From Mastigamoeba balamuthi (Eukaryota; Evosea; Mastigamoebida; Mastigamoebidae), in NCBI GenBank assembly GCA_902651635.1, contig CACRSC010000010.1, forward strand, positions 1,624,307 to 1,688,306: DNA of 64,000 nt, read 5' to 3'. The notes beneath the pieces were generated by a model. It was not told the origin of the DNA, searched no databases, and saw only the letters and a program-made list of their open reading frames with translations. Positions 44,066-55,637 of this stretch are shown piece by piece (within the stretch, counting starts at the first letter, position 1; the number at the start of each line of letters is the position of its first letter). The position numbers were made by a program, and so were the translations under genes.

Positions 44066-44534
44066 TGGGTTGCATCCGCCCTCGGTTTGCAGTTCTGACG
44101 GTCACAGACAGGAATTGCTCTCCTCTGTTGATAGGATGTTCCACTCCTCTCTCTCGTCCGAGTCGCGTGCCCTCGCGAGACAGATGATCCCCAGCCTCCC
44201 GTCTGTAGGGCGGCAAACCCGAGAAAGAAATCGGAAGAAAAGGCGAGAAAATCTAATTTTGGCGCCTGCCTCGATTTGTCTCCAAGTGCTTTTCGGGCGG
44301 GAGAACACACTTTCAAATTTTCAAACTGTGGTGTGATCTGTGACGCCGGCCCCCGATCGGCGAAGGGCGCGGGGGTTAGAAGGCCCTTTTTATCTCTGCT
44401 CGTCCGACGGAGATCGGGTCCCTATCCCCCTGCCCGCGCCCCTCGATCCCGTGCCCCCATCCCATCTCCCCGTCCCTGCTGCGCACCGCCCCAGAAGGCC
44501 CCGCGACAGCCAACCGGCAGAGCCAACGACAGCG
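44066..44534. other. Spacer before the KEN-box ORF
   Basis: About 470 bp with no supported gene; AT content rises near 44220-44340 and then GC-rich DNA leads into the small ORF. It probably holds the 3' end of IRG-like gene B and the promoter of the small ORF. Confidence 0.4.
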
Positions 44535-44717
44535 ATGCCCAGGATCGACCTCGCCCTCGTCGACAAGGAGAACGTCCCCCCGGCGCACGCACGCCGCCCC
44601 GCCGCCGCCGCCGCGGGTTACGTCCGCAGGCCCCTGCAGGACATAACCCGCCTCGTTGTACCGGTGCGCACGCCCCGCCTGCCGCGCCCCGGGGCGGGGA
44701 AGTTGCAGCCCGCGTAA
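44535..44717 (+). CDS. 60-residue protein with KEN box and D-box-like motif
   Basis: The ATG at 44535 opens a 60-residue frame that reads DKENVPPAHARRP near residue 10 and VRRPLQDITRLVVP near residue 30. KENxxP is the strong form of the KEN degron, and RRPLQDIT resembles the destruction box and the LxDIT motif of cyclins and securins. Both are recognised by the anaphase-promoting complex. No other domain fits in the remaining length. It may be a complete mini-substrate or inhibitor, the first exon of a longer securin- or shugoshin-like protein, or a chance ORF in GC-rich DNA. The co-occurrence of both motifs with correct spacing argues against chance. Confidence 0.5.
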   Translation: MPRIDLALVDKENVPPAHARRPAAAAAGYVRRPLQDITRLVVPVRTPRLPRPGAGKLQPA

Positions 44718-45852
44718 AACGCGCTCAGAGGAAGATTTCGAGAAAACAATTAACCGATGGCGCCGGCCGCCCTGTGCAGGGAGCGGGGACTGTGGCCGCC
44801 AGAGCGGTGCGCGTGGGCCCCGAGTGTCCCGTCGTGGTCAGGAGGCAGCCGGGGACCGCCGTCGCCCGCCTGTCGCTGTCGCTGCGACGCCTGTAGCGCC
44901 TGGGTTGGGCTGTTGGCCAAGCAGCAAGCAACGCCAACCGCGTGCAGCAAAGAGGGGAGGCCCGCGTAGTGCATCCAGACAAGTAGTGTGTAACAACTTC
45001 GCTTAAATAAACACTCTCAGTAGGGGTCCTCCCCCCACGCTTCACCAAGCATGTGTCGCGCACGAGTGTAGTGCTGCTGCTCAGTTTGGGCCACACTCTT
45101 GTGTTTCCGACTGGAAGCTCGCCCCGCACCGGCTTACTGGTCTGCGATTGGCGCAGTCGTACGCAGAACACGGAACCGGGCGAGAGAACTCACTCCCGCG
45201 TATTTCATTATGTTTCCGGAACGGAAATTCGTGCGCTCGCGTGACGTGTCGCATAGATGTGGAGCACATATCAACAACTGATATCGATTCATTCGGAAAA
45301 AACCCACCGTCTGGTGATGGGCGACCACGACCTTCTCCTGCGGCCGGAGGTGGAGGCGGCTGGAGACTGGACTTGGGCGCCGCCGTTCGCCTGTGCGTTT
45401 TCCTTTTTTCGGAGTGAGCAAATGAAGTTCTCTCCTGACTGGTGCCCCGCACAGCACCGGCGCCGCTGGCCCCCGGACTTGCTGACGGCTCAAGGCACGC
45501 TGGGGGAGCGGTCTCCGAACAAGGTAGTGGAGTGCGCCGTAGCGCGAGAGACAGCAAGCCCTCACACCTCAGGCGCAGCAGGGGGTGCGCCGAGTGCGAC
45601 GGACGACTGCACGTTCGCGTTTGACAACAGCAGCCAATTTCCGCCAGAGGAAATCAGCCGGCGCGTCGGACCAACCGAGGCTCCGACAGCAGCAGTTGCC
45701 GATCCCCCCGAACATGGTACGACTCGCCACTCGGGCACCGCAACCAAGCCGACGCACGCGCAGGGGCGGGGTTCGGGATACGTCCGGCAGAGCAGGAGGA
45801 CTGGTGGCTCAGCGGGGAGGTCGCCGAGTCCCCGGAAGAGCTCCTGCCTCAG
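44718..45852. other. Region upstream of the GNAT-fold gene A
   Basis: Mostly unassigned. Open frames at 45257-45952 and 45442-45624 may hold 5' exons of the next gene. A plausible exon begins MGDHDLLLRPEVEAAGDWTW at 45317 and ends at a GTGAGC donor near 45414, but no single join is compelling. The 44718-45250 part shows nothing recognisable. Confidence 0.35.
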
Positions 45853-47804
45853 GTGCCCTGGGACGAAGGCCTCTGTCCCGTGTCAGGGGATCCACAGCCG
45901 CCGGACATGGGCTCTGGGACTCCACAGACAATGGGCTCCAGTTCGCTCGTAATGCAGGGGGGCTCGTCTGCTGAGGCCGTCTCGGCGGCTGCAGCGGCCC
46001 AGGGCATTCCCTGCAGCCCAAGCGACTGCAGCCAGTTTCCTGGAGCGGAAGCGGCTCGCCGCGATGTCCGCACAGGGTTCATGTTGTTCTACGTGGAGAG
46101 GGCGTGCAACTTGCAGGCCAGACATGCCCAGACGCTCGAGCAGCTGCTGGCCGACGTGAAGGCGTACGAAGTGCAGCACGCCTACACCAACTCGGGGAAG
46201 CTGCCCTCGAAGCTCGAGGCCAAGGCAGTTGCCACAGAGCTATGGGGCACCAGCGTAGCGGCCACGCTTGGCGGCCAGGCACGCACACTGTGGCCCAACA
46301 TTGTCCTCCGGGTGCACGGGGAGATCAGCGCCACGCTCGCGGTGCCGCAAGACCTGTCTGACGCAGCGCCGTACAGCAGAGAGCAGCAAGCCAGCGCTGC
46401 AGCTCATATCCTGTCGGCACAGCATCTGGGAGAGCTGATCGAGGCGTGCAGAGCGCGAGACAACCCCGTGTCGATCGTGACGGGAAACAACGAGGAAGTC
46501 CCCTCGGTCAATGGCGTCTGGCTGCTCAACGCACATGACGGAGAAAAGTCAGTAAGACTGCGATCGGGGAGCAGCGAGGCCTACAGATGGGCGGTTTTCG
46601 CGGGGGAGCAGTCCCTCGACAGCCACCTCGTGCTCCAGGTCTGCGGCACTCTGCAGTTCAATGAGCCTGGGAAAGCGGAGAAGATCATACTGGCCCAGAA
46701 GAGAAGGCGGACAATCTTCAACCCCTGTAAGGAGCGCGCGCACCTGGAGATTCAGTTCCTCCTTCTGTTCTCGCTAGAGTTGGGCTCGATTGCTTGCATT
46801 TTCCCCTTTCTGTGGACGGACCACTACATCACTGCACCGATAGCACGTAATGCCACCAATCTTGCTGCCTTCACCTTTGACGGTGCACCACAGGATTGCG
46901 CATTGCACTGTCGATGTTCGTAGACGAGCGCGCGTCAACGGTCACGTGGGACTCGTCGCAATTCGTGAACCACGACCTGCGCCACGTCGAGATCGTCACC
47001 AACAGGCTGGTCATCAAAGCCAACACGGCCGATGACCGGTGCCTCTTCGATAACCAGATGGAGATGTACGGCCGCCAGGACCGCTGGAACCACTTGCGGT
47101 TCTGGGGACCCCAGAGGGTCCTGTCCGAGGAGGAGATCAAGGGGCGGTGCTCGCGCATCGTGCGCCGCTGGGACACTGTTCTGGGGTCCTCCAAGGTGCG
47201 CGAGGGCCCCAACACGCAGTCGATGTCGTGGACCGTGCGGGACAAGTGGGGGCAGTGCGTGGGGTTCGTGCTGACGGACATGAACGTGCGCTTGGACACG
47301 CCGTGTGGCGAGGTGATTTCGACGGAGGTGGCGGTGGGGATCCTGCCGGAGCAGCAGGGGCGCGGGTATGCGCTGGAGGCGATCGCGAACGTGGTGGAGC
47401 GGTTGGCCGAGGCGGACCTGATGATGAAGTCGGGGCAGGGGCTCGTCGCAGTTCACGCAACGATACACCCGGAGAACGCGAGGTGCTGGTCGCTGGGGTC
47501 TGCACTGACTGCTGTCCAGTACGGAGGGGTCACGGTTCAGCGCCTGAGCTCCATGACCAACTACGCTGGCCAGGCGAGGGACGGTATCCTCGTGCACGGG
47601 ACCCGGCGCGCTCTGCTAATGGAGATACGGAGACTGACAAATTCTGTGGGACGGCTTCCTGTTGGGCTCGCTCCCGAGGAACGCCTGCAGCTGTGTGTCA
47701 CTGGGGCTGGCCGAGTAGTCCTTGACATTCTGTCCGAGTTGGATAAACAACAAGGAGCTCCAGAAGAACCCCCAAGAAAACGCCAACATGTCGCATACAC
47801 TTAG
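45853..47804 (+). CDS. GNAT-fold protein, tandem gene A (5' end unresolved)
   Basis: Two exons are clear: one ending at 46846 and 46894-47804, joined by a 47-nt intron so that the junction reads PIARLRIALS. The frame is open upstream of 45853 without an ATG, so the start or further exons lie earlier. Three parts: an N-terminal region with CNLQARHAQTLEQLLADVKA and GISATLAV-like segments; a middle domain beginning VPSVNGVWLLNA that is shared with gene B; and an acetyltransferase-like domain with EVAVGILPEQQGRGYALEAI, the GNAT acetyl-CoA loop (QxxGxG), then HATIHPENARCW. It ends in a basic PPRKRQHV, a possible nuclear signal. The substrate is unknown. Confidence 0.65.
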
Positions 47805-48241
47805 GATACTGCCTCACTTCATCTCTTCTGAATTGGCTTGAGCAAAATGCTATTTGCCAATGAAACCACCACGATACAGCTGATGGCAACCTACTTGTGC
47901 ACCACCTGCGCGTCAGCGGGAACCCCCATGCCCCTCAGTTCCAGGCTCGTTGTTCAACAGCCCCCACAGTGTCAGTAACAGAAAGATCCTACCATGCCAG
48001 AGGGGCCTCGGACACCACTTTCCCGATGATTGCGCGGAGTCAGCCCACTCCGAGTGAACGAAGAAGCCGGCGCCGGGGACGATGACGTGGGGGTCATCAC
48101 AGGATTTCGTTTTAACAACAGCAGGGGTTCTGACGTGGAAAAACCGAGAAGTCGCAAGCCGCAGTCCCCTCTTCGCACATAACAGTTATCGCACGCTCCA
48201 AACAACGCAGAGCCAGACAGCGACCCGGCCACCCCAGAAAC
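47805..48241. other. Spacer between the tandem GNAT genes
   Basis: About 440 bp with no supported gene; contains the 3' end of gene A and the promoter of gene B. No duplicated promoter sequence is evident when compared with the region before gene A. Confidence 0.4.
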
Positions 48242-49670
48242 ATGGCAGCAAGTACGGGCTCCGTACACAGTTCTCTTGCTCAACTCTCGTTAGGCCCCTG
48301 TGAGCTATCAAGAGTGTCACTCTGCGGCGCGCTCCGAGCCACAAACGCGCGCGAGTGCCCAGTCACTCTGCTGACAACAGAAGACATGGAAGCCCCCTCG
48401 ATCAACGGCGTGTGGTTCTTGAACCCGGCAGAGAACTCTGCGCCTATTCGCGTCCGGTCAGCCGCCAGCTGCGCCGAGTGCAACTACGCGGTCTATGGCG
48501 ACGCGGAGTCAAAGGAGTTCTCTGCGCTCATCCTCCAGGCCTCGGGGACTGTCCGCTTCATTGGGCATGCCGAGACTGGGACTATCAAATTGCGCCTCGG
48601 AGGGGCTCCGGTGTTCGACCCTTGTTCCCAAAGGCGTGGCCCTGTGGATCTCCAGTTTCTTGTCCTCACGGACGACCGCAGTGGAGCGCTCCTGGGAGCG
48701 TTTCCAATTCTGTGGACCGAACACGAGCTCACCCCGATCACTCGTGCGCCCCTCTGTGCTGCGCTCTTCTCACAATCTCGCAGGCCTTCGCATTTCCCTC
48801 TCACTCGCTGTGTGCGAGTCCTCGGCCGCAGCCACTTGGAACCCGGCACAATTCGTGAACCACGACCTGCGCCATGTTGAGATTGTCACCAACAGGCTGG
48901 TCATCAAAGCCAACACGGCCAATGACAAGCGCTTCTTCGAGAGCCAGATGGAGATGTACGGCCGCCAGGACCGCTGGAACCACCTGCGATACTGGGGACC
49001 CCAGAGGGTCCTGTCCGAGGAGGAGATCAAGGGGCGGTGCTCGCGCATCGTGCGCCGCTGGGACACTGTTCTGGGGTCCTCCAAGGTGCGCGAGGGCCCC
49101 GACACGCAGTCGATGTCGTGGACCGTGCGGGACAAGTGGGGACAGTGCGTGGGGTTCGTGCTGACGGACATGAACGTGCGCCTGGACACGGCGTGCGGCG
49201 AGGTGATTTCGACGGAGGTGGCGGTGGGGATCCTGCCGGAGCAGCAGGGGCGCGGGTATGCGCTGGAGGCGATCGCGAACGTGGTGGAGCGGGTGGCCGA
49301 GGCGGACCTGATGATGAAATCGGTGCAAGGGCGGGTTGCGGTGCATGCTACGATACACAAGAACAACACGAGCTGCTGGGGCCTTGCAGCCTCACTGACA
49401 CAGCTACACTCAGATGGCACCAGTATACAGCGCCTAAGTTCTATGACCAACTACGCGGGCCAAGCGAGGGACGGCATCCTCGTGCAGGGGACTCGGCGCG
49501 CTCTGCTGGCGGAGATGCGCCACCTTTCGTGTAAAGTGGGAGTGCTGCCAGTTGCGAGTGCTCCAGAGGAACGCCTGCAGCTGCGCGTCGGCGAGACCGG
49601 CCACCTAATCGGAGTCACAGGTGCGCCAAGACAGGATGCCGACGACGGCGAGAAACTCACCGCACATTAG
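48242..49670 (+). CDS. GNAT-fold protein, tandem gene B
   Basis: Exons 48242-48743 and 48784-49670 (40-nt intron) give 462 codons plus stop. It starts at the ATG reading MAASTGSVHSS and lacks gene A's first ~200 residues. The middle domain (APSINGVWFLNPAE, FPILWTEHELTPI) parallels gene A, the intron sits at the homologous codon (PITR/LRIS), and the GNAT loop EVAVGILPEQQGRGYALEAI is identical. DNA identity with gene A is very high across 48850-49322 but low on both sides. The C-terminus (GAPRQDADDGEKLTAH) is unrelated to gene A's tail. It is likely a paralog reshaped by gene conversion. Confidence 0.75.
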
Positions 49671-49913
49671 CGGGGTCGCCACGTGGCTTGAAACACGACG
49701 CACAGGATCTGCAGAACACCGATAGAAGCTCACATCACACGGTCAATGATCACTCCCTCTGTGGACCCTGGCGTAATACAGGGGGATATGCCACACGCAT
49801 CGGCATTTGTCTGGAAATTCATTCTCGTATGGCAATTCCGGTGGCCGGTGACAGGATTTATCGCCGCCGATTTCCTCCTTCACAGCGCATATCGTTAACA
49901 GACAAGCGCTGGC

Positions 49914-52690
49914 ATGTCTCTCCTTTCCTCTTTGCCCGCCGTTGTCGCGGTGCTGTGCGCCCTCACGTGCAGCGGCCGCACCACGTACAAGCTCGACTAC
50001 GACTGGCGCTTCAACCTCGGCGACATTCCCGCAGTGCGCTCTGTGATTCCCACACCGCCTGCCTGTTCCTTCCTGCCCCACTCAGATATTCCGAGCTCCC
50101 GAAGGCCTCGGACCCGTCGTTCAACGATAGTGCCTGGAGGGCCCTTGGTACACCCCCCGAAGGCCGGCCCGAGACTGACAACTCCTTAGACGTTCCGCAT
50201 GACTTCGTGGTGGAGGGCACGTTCACCCCCAGCGCCGACATGTCCCACGGGTACCTGCCCTTTGGCGTGGGGTACGTCGCTGGTCCACACTCCGTACAGA
50301 TCTCACAGGAGTCTATCTTCCCTCCAGATGGTACCGCAAGACGTTCGTTGTGCCCGAGGAGCTGAGAGGCAGAAGCGCGTGGCTGACGTTTGACGGAGTG
50401 CAGACTCAGGCACGCGTGTACATCAATGGAGCGCTTGTGCGCACGCACGACACGGGATACACGACGTTCCAGGCACCGGCAGACGCCCTGGTCCCAGGAG
50501 CCCGCAACGTCATCGCGGTCCGTGTGGACTCTACCCCGGACAGCTGGTGGTACGATGGCGGAGGCATCTACGTGCGTCGCCCGATCGCACCACCCATGGT
50601 TCTGAGACACGCCATACAGAGGCATGTGTGGCTGAATGTCGCAGATCACGTGCACGTGGTGCCCTGGGGTGTGTGGAGCAACTCGGAAGTGCTGGGCGCC
50701 ATAACAACCGAGGGCATAGAATCGTTTGCAGCAGCTAAGCTGGAGCCTCAGACCACAGTGGCGAATACAGGGCCCTACGCTGTCTCATTCCAGGTTTCGT
50801 CTCTTGTGCGAGACGTCTGGGGCGTTGTTGTGGCGAAGGACGTGTCCGACGAGCGCGTGATCGATGCAGGAGCATCTGGCCTGGTTGTCTCGCAGAGGCT
50901 GGTAGTCGATAGAGCCCGTCTGTGGTCCATCGATTCCCCCGCTCTCTACAGTCTCGAGACGGCCATCATAATCAACGGTGTGCTGCCTCAGATATCGCAA
51001 GAGCGTTCGCTAACTGCCGCAGGTACCGCGGTTGATGTGCTCGAGACGCCGTTTGGGTTCAGAAAGATCGCCTTTGATGCCAAGGACGGGTTCTTCCTCA
51101 ACGACCAGTCCGTGAAGATCAAGGGCATGTGCAGCCACCAAGACTTCGCAGGGCTCGGTGTGGCCGTCCCAGACTCAGTCCAGACGTGGAGAGTGAAGCT
51201 GCTCAAGGAGATGGGATCCAACGCATGGCGTACTGGTGAGTCCTTCTCCATTTCCTCATGAACGGACCGATGAGCGCTCATGGTATGTGAAGCGCACAAC
51301 TCCGTCAACAGCGAGCTTCTGGACGCGTGCGATCAAGAGGGAATGCTAGTGTGGGACGAGAACCACCGCAACAACGCCGACGCTCAGGGAATCGAGGACC
51401 TCAAGGCGATGCTGTACCGTGACAGGAACCACCGTGAGTTCCATCTTTCCGAGTGTCATTCTAACGGGTGTCACTGGCAGCATCCATTATCTACTGGAGC
51501 CTCTGCAACGAGGCACTGTGCAACAGCTTCGACGCCCATAACGCAAAGGTGCTGGCGGACATCATCCACCAGATCGACCCAACCAGGCCTGTCACAGCAG
51601 CTATGAACCAAGGCTACGACATGGAGTTCCCCAAGTACCTTGACGTTGTCGGAATCAACTACCACACGTGGGAGTACGACCCGTACCACGCCAAGCACCC
51701 CAGCGCGCCCATGACAGGGTCGGAGACGAGCTCCGCTCTGACGGACCGCGGGGTCTACGTGACCGACGCGGCAAGAGGGTACATCAGTGCCTACGACGTG
51801 AACAAGCCCGACTGGGGAGACACTGCCGAGGGAGCATGGAACCCCATCTCGGAGCGCCAGTTCATGGAGGGTGCCTTCATCTGGACCGCATTCGACTACG
51901 TAAATTCCGCTTCTATTGCAGTCCTCTCTAACATCCTTCACAGAAAGGAGAGCCCACGCCGTACGAGTGGCCCAACATCAACAGCCACTTTGGCGTGATA
52001 GACATTGCGGGTTTCCCGAAGGACGCGTTCTACCTGTACCAGTCGATGTGGAAGTCGGAGCCTGTGCTGCACCTGCTTCCCCACTGGAACGGCCTTCCCG
52101 GATTCACCGACGACGGGGCCAAGGGCGTGGAGGTCTGGGCGTATACAAACGCACCCGTGGTCGAGCTTTTCGTCAACGGCAGGTCGCAGGGAGCTCGGCA
52201 GGTTGCCAGGAATGGCCATGCATCGTGGACCGTTCCCTATGAGCCGGGGACCCTCAGCGCAATGGCCTACGACGCCTCGGGAGCTCTCATCGCGTCCGAG
52301 GCCATTCACACTACAAGCGGACCCGCCGCGATCACTCTGGAGGCACAGATGAATGGGCGCGAAGCAATCGAGGCCGACGGGCAGGACGTGGCCCTCGTCA
52401 AGGTAGCGATCGTCGACTCGGCCGGCCGCGTCGTACCGACTGCCAGCAACTTCCTCACGTTCAGCATCGATGGGGTGGGGTCGGTGGTGGGCGTCGGGAA
52501 CGGAGACCCGTCGTGCCACGAGCCTGACAAGGCGTCGACCCGCTCCGCGTGGAACGGGCTCGCGCGTGTCATCATCGGAGCAAGCAGGCACAGCGGGCTC
52601 ATGACCCTCAGGGCCACTGCCGCTGGCTTGGCTCCCGCGACGCTCACTGTGCGCGTTGTGCCTCCCACTGCATCGCAGCGCGCTCTCTGA
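49914..52690 (+). CDS. Secreted GH2 beta-galactosidase-type glycoside hydrolase
   Basis: Six exons; introns near 50034-50095, then 50272-50327, 51236-51292, 51434-51480 and 51900-51943 give about 836 codons. Residues 1-22 are a signal peptide. The sugar-binding domain has WRFNLGDIP, DVPHDFVVEG, HGYLPFGVGWYRKTF and YDGGGIYR-like (WYDGGGIYV). The TIM barrel has KIKGMCSHQDFAGLG, NAWRTAHNSV, RDRNHPSIIYWSLCNEA with the acid/base Glu, and MTGSETSSALTDRG with the nucleophile Glu. C-terminal domains include YLYQSMWKSEPVLHLLPHW and an Ig-like GNGDPSCHEPDKASTR segment typical of bacterial and protist GH2 enzymes. The first intron has two frame-compatible versions (GT donor with acceptor at 50095, or GC donor with acceptor at 50085). 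It likely degrades beta-galactosides in food vacuoles or outside the cell. Confidence 0.9.
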
Positions 52691-52990
52691 AGTCACTTGC
52701 CCCTCCACCAAAGATAAGAAATGAAGTCCGAGCAAGTGGACGACCCAACCAAGGGAGACGGGAGGAGGGCTATATTTGAAGGTTGGAATAGAAGGGCTTT
52801 CTCAGAAAGCCCCACAGACTCTGCTATTCATATTGATCGTGAATCGAACAACTGGCAGGTACGGCTACGATTTTGGTTGTGCGTCGTTTGAAATGACCCG
52901 ATATCTTCCTTCAAATCCGGGGCAAATTGATGTCCTCTTAGGGAAGTGCATCAGACCTCCAGGTCTTTCCTTCCCTGCTCCCCCGTGCCC

Positions 52991-55637
52991 ATGGCCCGCT
53001 CCGCCGCAGTCTTCACGGTGGCCCTCGCCCTCGACCTCCTCCGCGCCGCGGCGAGGGCGCAGTGCGAGGGCGCGGGCGTCGAGGCGTACGACACGGGCCT
53101 CGCCTCAGCCTCGTGGGCCTTCACCGACAACGGTCAGCGCTGCCCCTCCCAACGCCGCCCCCTCCCCCGCTGGCACCGGCACGCTCACCGCGTGGGCCGG
53201 GGGGGCTGGGCCACGCAGACCACGCGGAGTACGCGCAGCTGTTCACGCCGCCGCACGTGCCGTGGCGCTACACGTCGGTGCTGCACTGAAGTCCTCGCTC
53301 TCCGTGCTTGTGGGCGGGGGAGAGGTGGGGGCGCTGACGTGGGGCACTGCGACCGGAGCTCAGGTGTGCGCGGTCCTCATCTACCTGAAGGAGGGGGGCG
53401 GTACGATCGCGGTGCACGTCCACGAGGAGGACCCGCTCACGGGGAGCCCGCTCCTCAACGCCAGCAGCTCAGCCACGTTTTTCGTAGGCGAGTCTGCGAG
53501 CGACCTTCCCGAGTGGAACCACTTCAACGTCTCCTTCTGTACGTTCAGTGTCTCCCACTCCGCCCCCCCTGCTAGTGCGCATTGCCTGAAGTAACAGAGG
53601 GAAGTGATCACGAGCCCCAGGGTCTACATCGGCGTGGAGTTTGTTAACATTGAGTGTGACCTCGGCGCTGTCCGCCATGCCAACGCCCCCGTCAGGACTG
53701 CGTTCCGCCGTGCAGTCGATGTACGTGCTCCTCCTCCCACATGGCAACATTCTCCAACCTGGTTCGCGTGAAACAGGGCGGTCAGTGGAGGAAGTACAAG
53801 GCGGACGGGATCACGGACGAGATCTCCTCGCTCTACATACGCGCTACGGGCCAGAGGGCGAGAGCATTGCCTCCCAGAGGGTGGAACTGCAGCGTAAACA
53901 TGTACGCCGACGGCAGCTCGTGCGACTGCCAGTGCGGAGCCAGGGACCCCGACTGCGAGGCCGTCGTCAAGGGCCCTCTGTCCAGCAGCTGCCCCCAGGG
54001 CAGCGTCTGCTCTCGGAGCGGGACGTGCATAGGTGCGGTGGTGTTGTGCCTGTCAGTGACCTGCTTGACTTGGCTTTTCCGTCGCTGCAGACCCTGGCTG
54101 GACCAAATGCGACCTGAAGCACTACGGGTCGTCTGACGGGTGCCATTGCGGCTGCGGGAGAATGGCTGACCCAGACTGCCTTGTCGACAACCGAGCTGAA
54201 AACTGTGATGGAATGGCCTCACCAGTGTGCAACGGGACCACACAGAAGTGCCAAGGTCGGCTTGCAAGATCACCACACCCTGACCCCGCCGAAGACCAGT
54301 GGACGTGCGATAAGAAGCTGTATGGGGATGGCATATGCAATTGCAATTGCGGAGTTCGAGATACTGACTGCACCTGGAATTCAACGCGATCGCCGGATTG
54401 CCCTGGATTCCAGTGTTGGTTTGGCCGATGCATGGGTGCGTCTGTCTTTCATTTTTCGAGTAGGCTAATTGTGAATTTCCAGTTCCAGCAAACTGGAGCT
54501 GCCTGAGCTCTGAGTACGGAGATGGATCATCGTGCAACTGTGGATGTGGCGCCTATGACAAAGGTGCCAATCAAGATACCAAGTCCATTGCAACTGACAT
54601 TGACTGCCTAGATTGCGACAATCGAAGCCTCCAGATGGGCGGGTGTACCTCGCTAACCTCTGTCACAGTAATATGCAACATGAACGGCGTGTGCGTAGTT
54701 CCTGGGTGTGGAAACAACATCTCGGACCTCGACAACGAAGCTTCTGAGGTACCCAAGCACACGAGTAACAACTGTGTACTCACGCCATTGAAGCAATGCG
54801 ACGGGGGTTTGGGGTGCATCGATTGCATATGCGACAGTAAACACGTCCCGAAGAACAAGACTACTACTCCAGACGCCAGGTCGTGTGACCTGGGTGCGAC
54901 ATGCTTCAGATGTCTTTTACTTATTTCGCCTTCAGCGTGTGGAAACAAGCGAATAGACACGGACAAGGGAGAGGAGTGCGATGGTGGAACCGGGTGCACA
55001 AAAGAGTGCATGTGCGGAAATGGTTACAGGCCAACAACTCCACGGTTGCTTTGCACCAAGACCCACAAACAAGGTGCCCGAACTCAAACACCCTCTTGCT
55101 CATCCCTTGAACCAGTCAATATTCTTGTAATCGCCCTTCCTGTTGGGCTCGGCGTCCCCTTATTGGCTGCAATGACCATCGGCGGGGTCCTGTTAGCAAT
55201 TCACTGGTACTACTAGTCGCACGTTAATGGACTAACAGAGAAGCAGTCGTCGTCGTGGACGGAGAGATCCAAAGCCTCTGAACTTGCCGGTTGGTCATGA
55301 TGGCAACTTCGAGGATGCAATGCAAATGGCAGAAATTCCTTATATTCCCGAGTCACTGCCACAACCGGAAATTGGTGCAGGAATTGCCGTGGTCAGCGCT
55401 CAGGAACCTCCTTCCTTTTCGTTCAAAATCGAGACGATCACGGATGATAGTGGAAACGTTCTGCGAAAGGTGGTCACCCAGTACGATTCTGGTGGCAATG
55501 CGATATCAGTGCGGGATATCACATCGTCGGCTACATCTGACACGAGCCCTGCTGGGACACCCGGACTGACCATAGCACAACTTAACAGCATGCACGCTCT
55601 CAGTGGCACTTCCTCTTCACAACCGTTATCATCATGA
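52991..55637 (+). CDS. Cys-rich single-pass membrane protein, receptor-like
   Basis: A signal peptide (ATG at 52991, AVFTVALALDLL) starts a gene with about ten short introns, including 53133-53218, 53278-53363, 53721-53776, 54033-54090, 54256-54294, 54436-54482, probably 54890-54934, and 55216-55246. The ectodomain contains repeats of one plan: WNCSVNMYADGSSCDCQCGA, YGSSDGCHCGCG..DPDC, YGDGICNCNCGVRDTDC, YGDGSSCNCGCGAYD, then CGNKRIDTDKGEECDGG. A hydrophobic helix follows (LVIALPVGLGVPLLAAMTIG). Removing the 31-nt intron at 55216-55246 replaces the stop after HWYY by YRRRGRRDP, a typical stop-transfer signal, and adds a Ser/Thr-rich tail of about 125 residues ending at 55637. No kinase is present. 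The join near 53529 is uncertain. Confidence 0.75.
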
